From positions 1-48,839 of the forward strand of contig MU400772.1 in the NCBI GenBank assembly GCA_022578965.1: a stretch of DNA of 48,839 bases, given 5' to 3'. Shown one piece after another: positions 9,817 through 22,009 of this stretch; within the stretch, counting starts at the first letter, position 1, and each line of letters opens with the position of its first letter. This DNA is from Xylaria sp. FL1777 (lineage: Eukaryota > Ascomycota > Sordariomycetes > Xylariales > Xylariaceae). The notes beneath the pieces were generated by a model. It had not been told where the DNA came from. It saw nothing but the letters and a program-made list of their open reading frames with translations, and did not search any database. The translations under genes were made by a program, and so were the position numbers.

Positions 9817-10780
9817 TATATAATAATATTATTATTATTAATAATAATTTGTTATGTTATTTTATAGCGCGGTTTTTTTATTTATATATTTATAAATAAA
9901 ACTATATAAAAGCTAAATAAAAACTTTATATAATAATATTAACGCTATTACTTTAAAGGTTTTTTACTTTATAATAATTAGTTTTTATTAATTAGTTTAT
10001 TAAAAAAAAATAATAGTTAAAAAACAAAAAAACTTTTTTTTAAAACTTTTAAACTTTTTGTTTTTTTAAAAAGTATATAAAAGCTTTTTTTTTATTTTTT
10101 AGGACTTTTAAAAAAGCGCTTTTATTTTTTTTGCTAGTTTTTTTTTATTATTTACTTTTTTTTTTATTTTAACTGCTTTATTATATATAGCTATTTTATT
10201 AATAATTAATAGCTATTTTATAATAATATTTATAGCTTTAAGCTTTTTTATAATTAGTTATAAATTTTTATTAATTTATAATAGCTTAATTATAAAGCTT
10301 TTTTATAGCTGTTTTTTTTTGTTTTTTAATAAATTATAATATAAAACTATATACTAAAAGGGTTTTTTTTTTATATATATTTATAAAAAGGGATAAAAAA
10401 GCTTAAAACTTTTTTTTTATATATAAATGTTTTTAATTTTATTTTTTTAATATATATTTGCATTATTATAGCTATTTTATATTTTAATAACTTGTTATAT
10501 TTTTTTAAAAGCTTTATTTTTGCTTAGCTTTTATTTAATTATAATTAAATAACTATTATTTGTTTTAATTTAGCTTTATTTATTTATTTATTTTTTTTTA
10601 AATATAATTTTAAGTTTTTTTTAATTATTTTTTTTGCTAAAAGTTTAAGTTTAATATTAGGTTTTTTTTAGTTATGTTTTTATTATTATTTATAAGTTTA
10701 CTTTTTGTTTAATTTTTAGCTTTTTAAGCCTTTATGTTTTTAATAAAAGTTTTAATTTTCTTTATTATTTATTATATTAA

Positions 10781-11510
10781 AGCTTAATAATGTAATAATA
10801 TATTTAGTTACTTTTTTTAAATTTATAAGTTTAAGTTTTGCTTAGTTTATAATTACTTTATATTTAAAGCAAAAGTTAGTTTACTTTTAGCTTAATTTAA
10901 ACTATAAGCTTATTATATTTAAAGCATAAAAATTAAAAGTTAAATAATTAAACTAAAAACAAAAATAGTAAATTTATTAATAAAGCAATATAAATGTTTA
11001 ATTAAATATACTAAATATTATAAAAATAAATAGTTTTAGTTTTTATTATTAATGCTATATAAATATTAGTTTTTTTATATAATAAATAGCTTATATTTTT
11101 AATATAATTAAAACTTAAAGTTTATTATTTAATATTAAGCAATTTATAAAAAATATAATGTTATTTAATGTTTAAAACTTATTTAATATTATATTATTTA
11201 TAGCTTATAACTTTAAAGCTAATAAAAAAACGCTTTTATTTATAATAACTATAATAAAAAACTTTTTTGTTAATATATTAATTTTTTTGCTTTTATAATA
11301 TAAAGCAAAAGTGTTATTAATTTAATATATAAAATTTAAAGCAAAATATTATATAAAAAAAGTAATAAATTAATAAAATTTATAGTAAAACTATTATATA
11401 CTTTATATTTATAAGTAGTTTTTACTTTAAAAAAAGTTTTTATTTATATTAGTTTTATTAAATAGCTATTAATATAATTAATAAACTGTTTATTTAAATA
11501 ATATAAATTA
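10781..11510 (+). mobile_element. tRNA-derived SINE, copy 1 (heavily decayed)
   Basis: Aligns from AGCTTAATAATGTAATAATA through the whole body with the better preserved copy at 16275. The A box and B box are degraded by C-to-T and G-to-A changes. It lies in the LINE at a site that is uninterrupted in the other LINE copy (near 18625). Target duplications are too decayed to set exactly, so the right edge is approximate. Confidence 0.8.
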
Positions 11511-11688
11511 TTTAATTAATTTTTTAATAATTAAGTTTTTTATATAATATTTATAAGCTATTATTTTATTATTAAAATATAAATTAATAAAAAAAATCTT
11601 TATTTTAGTTTTTAAATACTTTATTTTAATTACTTTAAAAGCTTTAATTATATATTTAAAGCATTTATTTTAAATTATTATTAATAAA

Positions 11689-12280
11689 CAAGGTTAATAA
11701 TTTAATTCTTAGTTTAAATATTAGCTTAATATATACTAAGTTAATATTAATATTAGTTTAAAAAAATACCAAGTTAATATAAACTAATACTAAGCTAATA
11801 TTAGTTTAAGAAAAAAAATATTAAGCTAATATAAACTAATACTAAGCTAATATTAGTTTAGAAAAAAAATATTAAGCTAATATTAATTTATATTAGCTTA
11901 ATATTTAATATTTTATAAAATTAATTTTTAGCCTTTAAAATAAAGCTTTTTTTTAATTTTAAAAAGTATTTATAATTAGTTTTTTAAGCTCTTTAAAACA
12001 ATAAAATTCGTTTTATTAAATAATAATTATTAATTAAATTATTAACGTTTAGTATTTATATTAGCTTAGTATAATATTAAGCTAATATAAATACTAAGCT
12101 AATTTAATACGTATTAAGCTAATATTAATTTAAAAAAAAATATTAAGCTAATATAAACTAATATTAAGCTAATATTAGTTTAAAAAAAATACTAAGCTAA
12201 TATAATATTAAGCTAGTTTAAATTAGCTTAATATTAATATTAATATATATTAAGCTAATATAAACTAATTATTAACTTTA
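11689..12280. mobile_element. hAT-like non-autonomous element with 8-bp duplication
   Basis: Ends CAAGGTTAATAATT at left and AATTATTAACTTTA at right form inverted repeats, and TTAATAAA (11681-11688 and 12281-12288) flanks both sides. An 8-bp duplication with a CA-starting end fits the hAT superfamily. The interior is a patchwork of AGCTAATATAAACTAATA palindromic motifs with no coding sequence. It interrupts the LINE, whose other copy is empty near 18790. Confidence 0.85.
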
Positions 12281-13123
12281 TTAATAAATTAATAATGTTT
12301 TTTGTTTTATTTTTTTAAAAGTTTTTATGTTAAATTACTACAATATAAACTAAAATGCTTTATATAATTATAATATATATTTGTTTTACTTTTATTACAT
12401 TATTACTTTATATAAAGTTTTATAATTTAATTATTATATATAATTAAATGTTTAGTTTTTTTAAGTTTTATTAAATGTTTTTTTTATTTTATGTTTTTAT
12501 TAAACTATATTTTTAAAAAGTTTGTGTTATTTTTTAAGTATATTATTACATTAAAAAAATATATTACTTATATAAATGCTATTTTATTACTAAAAAAATG
12601 CATTAATTTATTTTTTTATAATATATATTTTATTTTATATTATTTTACTTAGCTTTTATATGTTTTTTATACTACTTTTAAAGCTTTATAGTTTTATTTT
12701 ATATTTAAGTTTATTATAATAAAATTAATATTATTAGTAAAACTAATGATTATTAGCTTTTAGTACGCTATAAAATTATTATAAAGTATTAAAATATATA
12801 TATAAAAAAAATAAAAGTAAAAACTTTTAAAGAACTTTAGCTTTTAGTATTATTAATTAAAATATTACTTTATTAAAATAAAAATGCATTATATAATTTA
12901 ATATAAAAAAGTTTACTTATATAATTATTTAAAAAAAAAGCCCTTTTATTATAAAACGTATTTTTTTATTAATAATATTAAAAGTTTTTATAATGTTTAA
13001 TTATAATAAAAATATTATGTTTTTTTTATTAATTGTTTTTTTTTTGTTATTTTTAATACTAGTTTAATAATTACGTTTATTAATTTATGTTATTTGTTTT
13101 TTATTTAATTATTTAATAAAAAA

Positions 13124-13854
13124 AGCTTAATAATATAATAATATATGTTTAATTACTTTTTTTAAAGTTATAAGTTTAACTTTTGCTTAGTTTATAGTTG
13201 TTTTATATTTAAAGCAAAAGTTAGTTTATTTTTAAATTAGTTTAAACTATATGTTTATTATATTAAACGCATAAAAATTAAAAGTTAAATAATTAAACCA
13301 AAAATAAAAATAGTAAATCTATTAATAAAGCAATATAAATGCTTAACTAAATATACTAAACATTATAAAAATAAGCAGCTTTAGCTTTTACTATTAATAT
13401 TATATAAGCACTAGTTTTTTATATAATAAATAGCTTATATTTTTAGCATAATTAAAACTTAAAGTTTATTACTTAATATTAAACAATTTATAAAAAATAT
13501 AACATTATTTAATATTTAAAACTTATTTAATATTATATTATTTATAGCTTATAACTTTAAAGCTAATAAAAAAGCGCTTTTATTTATAATAATTATAACA
13601 AAAAACTTTTTTATTAGCGCGCTAATTTTTTTACTTTTATAATATAAAGCAAAAGCACTATTAATTTAGCATATAAAATTTAAAGTAAAGTATTATATAA
13701 AAAAAGCAGCAAATTAATAAAATCTATAATAAAACTATTATATACTTTATATATATAAATAGTTTTTGCTTTAAAAAAGGTTTTTATTTATATAAAGTTT
13801 TATTAAATAATTACTAGTATAACTAATAAGCTATTTATTTAAGTAATATAAATT
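13124..13854 (+). mobile_element. tRNA-derived SINE, copy 2
   Basis: About 731 bp, flanked by perfect 16-bp duplications ATTATTTAATAAAAAA at 13108-13123 and 13855-13870. It is inserted in the LINE at a site that is empty in the other LINE copy near 19640. The body is collinear with the copy at 16275. The A and B boxes have decayed, so it cannot be transcribed as a typical SINE. Confidence 0.9.
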
Positions 13855-13889
13855 ATTATTTAATAAAAAACTTTTTTGTTTAATTATTT

Positions 13890-14480
13890 TAAGGTTAAAA
13901 ATTAGTACTATTAATTTAATATTTAGTATTATTAATACTAAATTAGTTTAATATTGCTTAATATTAATATTAAGCTAGTTTAATATTATTTAATATTAAT
14001 ACTAATATTAAATATTAAAAATACTAGCTTAATAATATTAAAAGTATTAAAAATACTAAAATATAATAATATTAAAAAAAATAAATATTTTTTCACTTAA
14101 TAAAATAATAAAACAATAATTGTTTTTAATTTAATAAACATTATTATGTTTTATATAATAAGTTTTAAGTAATTTAATAATGTTTTATTATGTTTTTTAA
14201 ATTAAATTTAAATAAAAATTATTATAAAACAATAAATTATTAAGTATTAAGTAATAATTATTTTTAAATAAAATAAACTATTAGTTTTATTATTTAAAAA
14301 TTTTTAAAAATTAATTTTTAAATAAATTAAAGTGATTTTTAATTAGTTTTTTATATATTTTAACTAGTTTTTTAATATATTATAACTTAATTTAATATAT
14401 ATTATTATATAACTTATTTATAATTAAATATAAATAATACCTTTAATAGTTTTATATAATAATATATATTCTTTAAATGA
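13890..14480. mobile_element. hAT-like non-autonomous element, truncated
   Basis: Starts TAAGGTTAAAAATTAGTAC, the shared end of this family, and is collinear with the complete copies at 16131 and (inverted) 26894, including the landmark TTTTTTCACTTAATAAAATAA. Homology stops near 14480, next to the fold-back element. The right terminal repeat is missing. Confidence 0.75.
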
Positions 14481-14526
14481 GAATTAATATAAACACATAA
14501 AAAATTAATATAAACATATAGCTTTA

Positions 14527-14864
14527 TAAATATATAATGGGCTTGTTTTTTAAATAACTTCATAACCACTTATTGCACTATAATGTAACTAAAGTTATTA
14601 AAAAGCTAATTATAAGAAAATTCTAGAAATGCAAACGGTTTGTTTATATAACTAACGGTCGCAGAGATATTTACGTTTTATGCTTATATAAAAGGTCATT
14701 TTTTGGTTTATTAGCATAGTTTCTTTAACTGTGAATATTTTTACGACTGTTAGTTATACAAACAAACCGTTTGCATTTTTAAAATCTTTTTATAATTAGC
14801 TTTTAAAGAATATGTTTTAGGTTGTAGTACAACTAGTAATTAAAAAGTTATTCGTTATATATTT
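14527..14864. mobile_element. fold-back element with long inverted arms
   Basis: The arms 14601-14671 and 14734-14804 are inverted copies (AAAAGCTAATTATAA, then GCAAACGGTTTGTT) and similarity extends more weakly to AAATATATAA at both outer edges. The arms keep several CpG sites, so the element is less mutated than its neighbours. There is no coding capacity, so it is a MITE-like or foldback element of unknown superfamily. Confidence 0.7.
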
Positions 14865-14865
14865 A

Positions 14866-16130
14866 ACGTGGTATATAATTAAGCAAGCTATTTAATTAAA
14901 CGGGCCACTTTTTATTAAAACGCGTTTATTACTTTTTTATTGCGTAATAACTTCTTAATAATTATATGTTTAATAATTTAAAAAAAGCTAAAATATAATT
15001 AGCTTTTTAAGCTTTTTAATTATTTAAAAAAATTAGCATTTAATGCGCTTTTAAAATTTACGATATTTTATGCACTATATTATAAGCTAAAATAAACAAA
15101 CGTATTTTTAAAAACAAAACTTACGCTAATAAACATAAACTTAATTTAATTAAAAAAGAAGTTTTTTTTAAGTATATTTTTAACTTAAATAAACAAAGAT
15201 TATTTTTTAGTTATAATAGTATAAAAAATATAGCAGATTTATTATATAACTTATATAATAAACTTTTAATTAGTAAACATTAAGCTTATAATTTTGTTAA
15301 TTATTATAAAATGCTTAAAACGTAGTTTATGTGTATTTATAATTATTAAAAAGCATTATATAAAAATCTAAAAATTATTAACGCGTAGTTTAAGCAATAT
15401 ATATATATAAAAACGCAATATAGCATTTATAATAATAATGTTTAAAACTTTAATAAAACTAGGTTTATAATAAGCTAAATTTGTTTATATATAATTATTA
15501 TATACATTAATGAATATAAAAAGCATAAAGCAATATAGCTTAGTAATAAAAAATAATTAATAGTAATTTGTTTTATTAATTTATATAAGTTATTTATTTT
15601 TTTATATATTATTTTTTAAAGTGCTGTTTATTTTTAATATTAATACAAAAATATTAACTTTTTAATAAATTAAATATTTAATATTAGTTTTAATAAATAA
15701 ATAAATAATAATATAGCATTAAAATAAACAAAACATTTTAAAAAACATATTTAGCTATTTTAAATAACCAAATATTAATTATTAATGCTAAATTAATATA
15801 AAAGTTATATATTAGCTAAGTTTAAAAAGTATTACTAAAAACAATATATTATAACTATTGTTTTATTTTTTTATTTATTATATTTAATTTAACTATTTAA
15901 TGTTAAGCTTTATAGTGTTTTAAAATAAGCATATAATTATTAAATTAATAAATTTATTAAATTATATATTAACTATATTATTAAGCTTAAGTTTTTTATT
16001 GCATTTAAAAAAGCCTTTTTTGCTATTTTTTTAAAATTAAATGTTTAAAAAGGTTTTTAAAAGTTAAGTTTAATACTTTATAATTTATAAGCTATAATTT
16101 TAAAACTAAATATATAGTTATAATTATTAA
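14866..16130 (+). mobile_element. Fot1/pogo-type transposon, second subtype, 3' truncated
   Basis: Preceded by TA (14864-14865) and starting ACGTGGTATATAATTAAGC, an end related to but distinct from that of the 7954 element. The body is the inverse of 7954-9816 at moderate identity. It ends where the hAT-like element begins at 16131, and no right inverted repeat was found. Confidence 0.75.
15040..15640 (+). pseudogene. pogo-type transposase remnant (CENP-B HTH and DDE start)
   Basis: Conceptual reading through stops gives the order expected for fungal Fot1-group transposases. First comes a segment like YANKHKLNLIKKEVF, then SYNSIKNIADLL, then KHWAYNFVNYYKMLKTWF, as in the CENP-B-type DNA-binding half, with YNYQKALYKNLKIINAWF. 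The FDETGF motif that opens the DDE catalytic domain lies at 15446-15466, read as NFNKTRF with all three changes being G to A. The later catalytic Asp residues were not located. The enzyme is dead. Confidence 0.8.
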
Positions 16131-16281
16131 TAAGGTTAAAAATTAGTACTACTAATTTAATATTTAGTACTATTAATACTAAATTAGTTTAATATTACTT
16201 AATATTAATATTAAGTTAGTTTAATATTATATAGTATTAATATTAATACTAAATATTAAAAATATTAGCTTAGTGGCTTAG

Positions 16282-16292
16282 TAGCGCAGTGG
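16282..16292 (+). promoter_or_regulatory. RNA polymerase III A box of SINE
   Basis: TAGCGCAGTGG fits the A-box consensus TRGYNNARNNG at every position. Confidence 0.85.
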
Positions 16293-16323
16293 CATATGCT
16301 TGGCTACTTTTTTTAAAGTTATG

Positions 16324-16334
16324 GGTTTAAGTTT
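16324..16334 (+). promoter_or_regulatory. RNA polymerase III B box of SINE, RIP-hit
   Basis: GGTTTAAGTTT equals the B-box consensus GGTTCRANYCY with three C-to-T changes, the change expected from RIP. It starts 42 bases after the A box. Confidence 0.75.
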
Positions 16335-18799
16335 TGCTTAGTTTACGGTTGTTTTATATTTAAAGCAAAAGTTAGTTTGCTTTTAGCTTAGTTTAAACTG
16401 CAAGCTTGCTGCACTAAAGGCATAAAAATTAAAAGTTAAATAGCTAAGCTAAAAGTTTAAAAACTTTGCTTTTTTGCTAGTGCAGCAATATAAATAACTA
16501 ATTTAGTATATTAAACACTATAAAAACAAGCAGCTTTAGCTTTTGCTGCTAATGCTATATAAGCACTAGTTTTTTTGTGTAGTAAACAGCTTATATTTTT
16601 AGCGTAATTAAAACTTAAAGCTTACTGCTTGCGCTAAGCAATTTATAAATATAGCGCTAATTAGTGCTTAATACTTACTTAATACTGTATTATTTATAGC
16701 TTATAACTTTAGGGCTAATAAAAGGGCGCTTTTACTTATAATAATTATAACAAAAGATTTTTTTGTTAGCGCGCTAATTTTTTTACTTTTATAATGTAAA
16801 GCAGAAGCGTTGCTAACTTAGCGTATAAAATTTAAAGCGGAGTATTATATAAAGAAAGCAGCGAATTAATAAGATCTGTTATAAAACTATTGCATATTTT
16901 GCGTGTATAAATGGTTTTTGCCTTAAAGAAAGTTTTTATTTATACAAGTATTATACTAAATAGCTACTAGCATAGCTAACAAGCTATTAGCCCGAGTAAT
17001 ACAATACAATATTAGCTTAGTAATACTAAAAGTACTAAAATATAATAATATTAAAAAAAATAAATATTTTTTCACTTAATAAAATAATAAAACAATGATT
17101 GTTTTTAATTAAATAAATATAATTATGCTTTATATAATAAGTTTTAAGTAGTTTTATATTGTTTTATTATGTTTTTAAAACTAAATTTAAATAAAAACTA
17201 TTATAAACTAATTAATTATTAAATATTAAGTAATAATTCTTTTTAAATAATATAAACTATTAGCTTTTTTATTTAAAAACTTTTAAAAAATTAACTTTTT
17301 AATAAATTAAAGTGATTTTTAATTAGTTTTTTATATATTTTAATTAGTTTTTAAATATATTATAGCTTAATTTATTATATATTATTATATAATCTATTTA
17401 TAATTTAATATAAATAATACATTCATTGGTTTTATATAATAATATACTTTTTTAAATTTTATTTCTTAAGGTTTAATTAAGTATATTAATGAAAACCTTT
17501 TTTTTTCTTTTTAAAAAACTAAAAAATTAGTATTTTTAGTACTTTTAGTACTACTAAATTAGTTTTTAATACTTAAACTTTAGTACTAATATTAATATTA
17601 ATTTAGTACTACTAAAATTAGTCCTTATATTAAGCACTAAATTTTTAACCTTGTTATTATTATTAATAACCCGCTGTGCTGCTTTGTAGCGCGGTTTTTT
17701 TATCTGTGTACCTATAGGTAAAACTATACAAAAAGCCGGATAAAAACCCTATGTAACAATATTTACGTTATTACTTTAAAGTTCTTTTACTTTGTAATAA
17801 CTAGTTTTTACTAACTAGCTTGCTAAACAAAAAGTAATAGTTAAAAGGCAAAAAAACTTTTTTTGAAGCCTTTAGACCTTTTGCTTTTTTAAGAAGCGCA
17901 TAAAAGCTTTTTTTTTGTTTTTTAAGACCTTTAAAGAAGCGCTTTTGCTTTTTCTGCTAGTTTTTTTCCTATTTTCTGCTTCTTTTTTCTTTTTTTTATT
18001 TCTTTTTATTTTAATTGCTTTATTATATATTGCTATTTTATTAGTAATAAATAGTTATTTTGCAATATTACTTGCAGCTTTAAGCTTTTTTATAGCTAGT
18101 TATAAGTTTTTATTAGTTTATAGTAGTTTAGCTATAAAGCTTTTTTATAGCTGCTTTTTTTTGTTTTTTAGCAAGTTATAACATAAAACTATATGCTAAA
18201 AGGTTTTTTTTTTTTTTGCGTATTTATAAAAAGGTATAAAAAAGCTTAAAACTTTTTTTTTATATAAGAATACCTTTAGCTTTATTTTTCCAGTATACAT
18301 TTATATTATTATAACTGCTTTATGCTTTAATAATTTATTGTATTTTTTAAAAGCTTTATTTTTGCTAAGCTTTTATTTAGCTATTATTAAGTAGCTATTG
18401 CTTGTTTTAGTTTAGCTTTATTTGTTTATTTATTTTTTTTTTAGTGTAATTTTAGGTTTTTTTTTTTTAATTACTTTTTTTGCTAAAAGTTTAAAGCTAA
18501 CGTTAGATTTTCTTTAGCTATACTTTTACTATTGCTTATAAGCTTGCTTTTTGTTTAATTTTTAGCTCTTTAGGCTTTTACATTTTAAATAAAAGTTCTA
18601 ATTTTTTTTGTTGCTTTTTAAATTAACTTTTTAACTGCTAAGCTTTTTATGTAGTATTTATAAGCTATTGCTTTATTGCTAAAATATAAATTAATAAAAA
18701 AAATCTTTATTTTAGTTTTTAAGTGCTTTATTTTAGTTGCTTTAAAAGCTTTAGCTATGCGTTTAAAGCACTTATTTTAAATTATTACTAGTAAGTTAG

Positions 18800-20000
18800 C
18801 AATACTTTTTGCTTTGTTTTTTTTAAAGTTTTTATGTTAAGTTGCTGCGCTATAAGCTAAAATGTTTCGCACTATTATAACATATATTTGCTTTGCTTTT
18901 GTTATACTACTGCTTTATATAAAGTTTTATAACTTAATTACTATATATAACTAAATACTTAGTTTTTTTTTAAGCTTTACTAAATGTTTTTTTTATTTTA
19001 TGTTTTTATTAAATTATATTTTTAAAAACTTTACGTTATTTTTTAAATATACTATTATGTTAAAAAAGTATACTATTTGCATAAGCGCTATTTTACTACT
19101 AAAAAAATGCATTAATTTGCTTTTTTATAATATAAACTTTATTTTATGTTGTTTTGCTTAGTTTTTATACGTTTTTTATGCTACTTTTAAAGCTTTATAA
19201 TTTTGCTTTATATTTAAGTTTACTATAATAAAGTTAGTATTATTAGCAAAGCTAATTATTATTAGCTTTTAATATATAGCAAAGTTATTATAAAGTATTA
19301 AAATATACAAAAAAAAAAAAAAAAAATAAAAGCAAAAACCCTTAAAAAACTTTAGCTTTTAGCACTATTAGTTAAAACACTGCTTTATTAAAGCAAAAAC
19401 GCACTATATAATTTAATATAAAAAAGTCTACTTATATAACTATTTAAAAAAAAAGCCTTTTTGTTACAAAATATATATTATTCTTTTTTTGTTAATAGTA
19501 TTAAAAGCTTTTGCAATATTTAACTGCAGCAAAAACGCTATATTTTTTTTGCTAATTGCTTTTTTTGCTATTTTTAATACTAGTTTAATACCTATATTTA
19601 TTAACTTATTTTGTTTATTACTTATTTAATTATTTAGCAAAAAACTTTTTTGCTTAGCTACTTTTGCTATGTAGTAATATAGCTTTTTTTTTAGCATTTT
19701 TTCTATTATATAAATAAGCGCAATAAAGCACTACTTTTTAGCTGTTTTTTTAGTTTTTTTTAACTTTCTAAGTTTAAGTATAATTATTATTTTTGCTTGC
19801 TTAAATTGTATTAAGTAGTACTTTAATAAAAAGCTAGCAATATATAATATTGCTATTTTTTTTGCTAAAGCAAGTTTATAAGCTTTAAAAAAACTATTAA
19901 ATAGCAAGTTATTTTTTAATGCTTTTTATAACGCTAATTTTTGTATTAGTAATATTATGTCCTTTTTTTTTGTATTAATATTAATTATAAATCTTTAATA
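18800..20000 (-). pseudogene. LINE reverse transcriptase remnant
   Basis: The minus strand reads KIIIILKLGKL, then a KAWCFIALIYIIEKML-type segment equivalent to KAYRPIALLNTLGKALE in Tad-like enzymes, then KLVLKIAKKAISKKNIAFLL. The catalytic FADD lies at 19233-19253, read SFANNTN because both Asp codons became Asn by G-to-A change. It copies element RNA at the nicked target in intact relatives; here it is inactive. Confidence 0.85.
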
Positions 20001-22009
20001 GTTATTATAAGTTAAATTTTTTTTAAGTATATTAAATAGGTTTATTAGTAGTACAAAAAAAAAAACGTTTTATTAGTAAAGCTATTTTTTCTTTAAAAGT
20101 ATTAGCAAAAAGCAGCTTTTTTTTTGTTTATTTTAGCAGTAAAATTATAATAACTTTTAAAGCTAGCTTGTAAGCAAACTTTGCTTATTTAGCTAAGCTT
20201 TATAATAACTTAAAATTTTTAAATGCTTTTGCAAGTGCTTATTTTTAGCTGCATTTTTGCGTTTTTTTTATTTTATTGCTAAAAGCTTTTTTTTTTTTTT
20301 TAAAGGCTTGCTATGCTACTTTAGTTTTTTTGCTTTAAAACTTGCAGTACGCTTGTTTTGCTTTTTTTTCTGTTTTAATTACTTTTAAAAACTACTAAAG
20401 TAGTGCTTAGTATTCCTTTTTTATAGTTTTTTTAAGCGTTGTTTTATTTGCTATTTTTACTAATTGTTAAATCAAAAAATTAAAAGCATTATTTAGCTTA
20501 TTAAGTGTATGCAACATATATATTTTTGTAATAATAGCTTTTGCTTTTGCAGCTGCTTTATTTTTGTTTAATTTTAGCTAGTTTTATTTTTTTGCCTTTT
20601 TTAAGTATTTTTATAAAACTACTTTTAAATTAATTATAACTTTTAATGCTTTATAGTTAAAACTTAGCTACTTTAAGTCCTTTTAGTAAATAGTAACTAA
20701 ATTATTAAATATTTATACTAAGTTTATTATTAAGCTTTTTTATTTATGCTTTGTTTTAATTATTTTTTTTTAAAAAATAACTAGCATAAAATCCTATTAT
20801 GCAGTAAATTTAAGCAGTTTATTTGCTTTTTAGCTTTTTTTGCTTTTTAAGTTTTATAATAAGTAATAAAAGTTAAAGTTGCTTGTAAATATATAGCGTT
20901 TTTTTAGCTTGCTTACTTTACGTATTTCTTAAATTAAACTGCGCTAAACTATTTTTTTTTAATTTAGCAAATATATTAACTATAAAAATACCGCTAAATT
21001 ATTGCTGCTTATTATAACTTTTGCTTAGTTTTTATTAGCGTTTTTTGCTAGCATTTTTATTATAATTTTTTTATTTATATATAATATAGCTTTGCTTTTT
21101 AATTAAATAACCTAGTAGCTATTACTACTAAAGCAATATATATTACTATGTTTATTAATTACTAGCTTTTAAACTGCTATATAGTTAAAGCTGTTGTTTT
21201 ATAATATATATGTTATATTACTTTTAAATCTTATAATGTTTTAAAAAGCAATATTATATATTATTAAATTAATAAAAATAAGTTTTTGCTTATATTATTA
21301 GTTTGCTGTTTTTTTACTAGTAATTCTTTTTTATTTAGCTTTATAAATGCTAATACTATTAATATTTTTAAACTATTTTTATTTATTTTTTTGCTTGTTA
21401 TTGCTGCTTTTTTAGCATTTTAAAAGCTTTTAAATTATAACATATATATTATTTTTGCTTTGTTTTTTTGTTTAACCCCTTTTTAGCAAGCTTTATCTTA
21501 TACTATATATGTTTTTCTGCAGTTTATACATTTTTACTTTATTTTTTGCGTTTTTATTAAACAGCTTTTTTTATTTTTTTAGTGCTTTAAAGCTAAACAA
21601 TAGCTATACTTTAAGTTTTTGCAGTAATATTTAGCTATATAACTATATTTATAACAGTTAAAGCATTACATAACTTTAAGCTTTATAGCAAAAAGTTTAT
21701 AGTTAAATAGCTAAGCTTTTTATAAAAAGCTATTTTTATATATTATTTTAGCTGTTATAACGCTGCTTATATATAATAATATTAACATAAATTTAGCTTT
21801 TGCGTTTTTAAATAGCATTTTTTTATACTTTATAACTTTAAAATATTTATTATATAATAACTATAGTAAATTTTTATTTAAATATATTGCTTTAACTTAT
21901 TTTGCTAAAACGCCTTTTATTATTAGTGCTGCTTTCTTTTGTTATATTTTTAACTTTTTTTTAAAAGCTTTTATAATTTACTTTTTTTTTTTAGCTTTTT
22001 AAAGCATTG

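Larger units (their letters stand above)
9819..13889 (-). mobile_element. Tad1-like LINE, 3' portion, interrupted by three insertions
   Basis: Collinear with 17654 to about 19660 of the second LINE copy, starting with the shared ATAGCGCGGTTTTTTTAT near 9865. The 3' end points left, ending in an AAT/TTA-rich tail next to the pogo element. Two SINE copies and one hAT-like element interrupt it. Subtracting them (about 730, 747 and 600 bases) leaves about 2.0 kb, matching the uninterrupted copy. The right side is cut by the element at 13890. Confidence 0.85.
16275..17007 (+). mobile_element. tRNA-derived SINE, copy 3 (best preserved)
   Basis: A 733-bp retroposon with perfect 14-bp duplications AATATTAGCTTAGT at 16261-16274 and 17008-17021. 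The 5' head GGCTTAGTAGCGCAGTGGC is tRNA-like, with an A box and B box at tRNA spacing. The body is non-coding. The 3' end reads CTAGCATAGCTAACAAGC, TATTAGCCCGAGTAATACAA, and is shared with the 2.2-kb retroposons below. SINEs depend on a LINE for reverse transcription. It keeps more G and C than the other two copies and so looks youngest. Confidence 0.92.
16131..17653. mobile_element. hAT-like non-autonomous element, complete, carrying a SINE
   Basis: Left end TAAGGTTAAAAATTAG and right end ATTTTTAACCTTG form the family's inverted ends. Without the SINE and its duplication the element would be about 776 bp, near the 828 bp of the copy at 26894. Interior landmarks (TTTTTTCACTTAAT, AAAGTGATTTTTAATTAG) are shared with the other copies. 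Flanking 8-mers match only weakly, so the target duplication is unclear. Confidence 0.8.

Noticed and set aside
16275..17007. Functional tRNA gene
   Set aside because: No acceptor-stem pairing was found, the B box is mutated, and the head continues into a 640-bp repeated body with target duplications.
17915..18181. Open frame of 88 codons, Phe/Leu-rich, plus strand
   Set aside because: It runs antisense to the LINE coding strand and has the low-complexity membrane-like composition produced by A+T-rich RIP decay.
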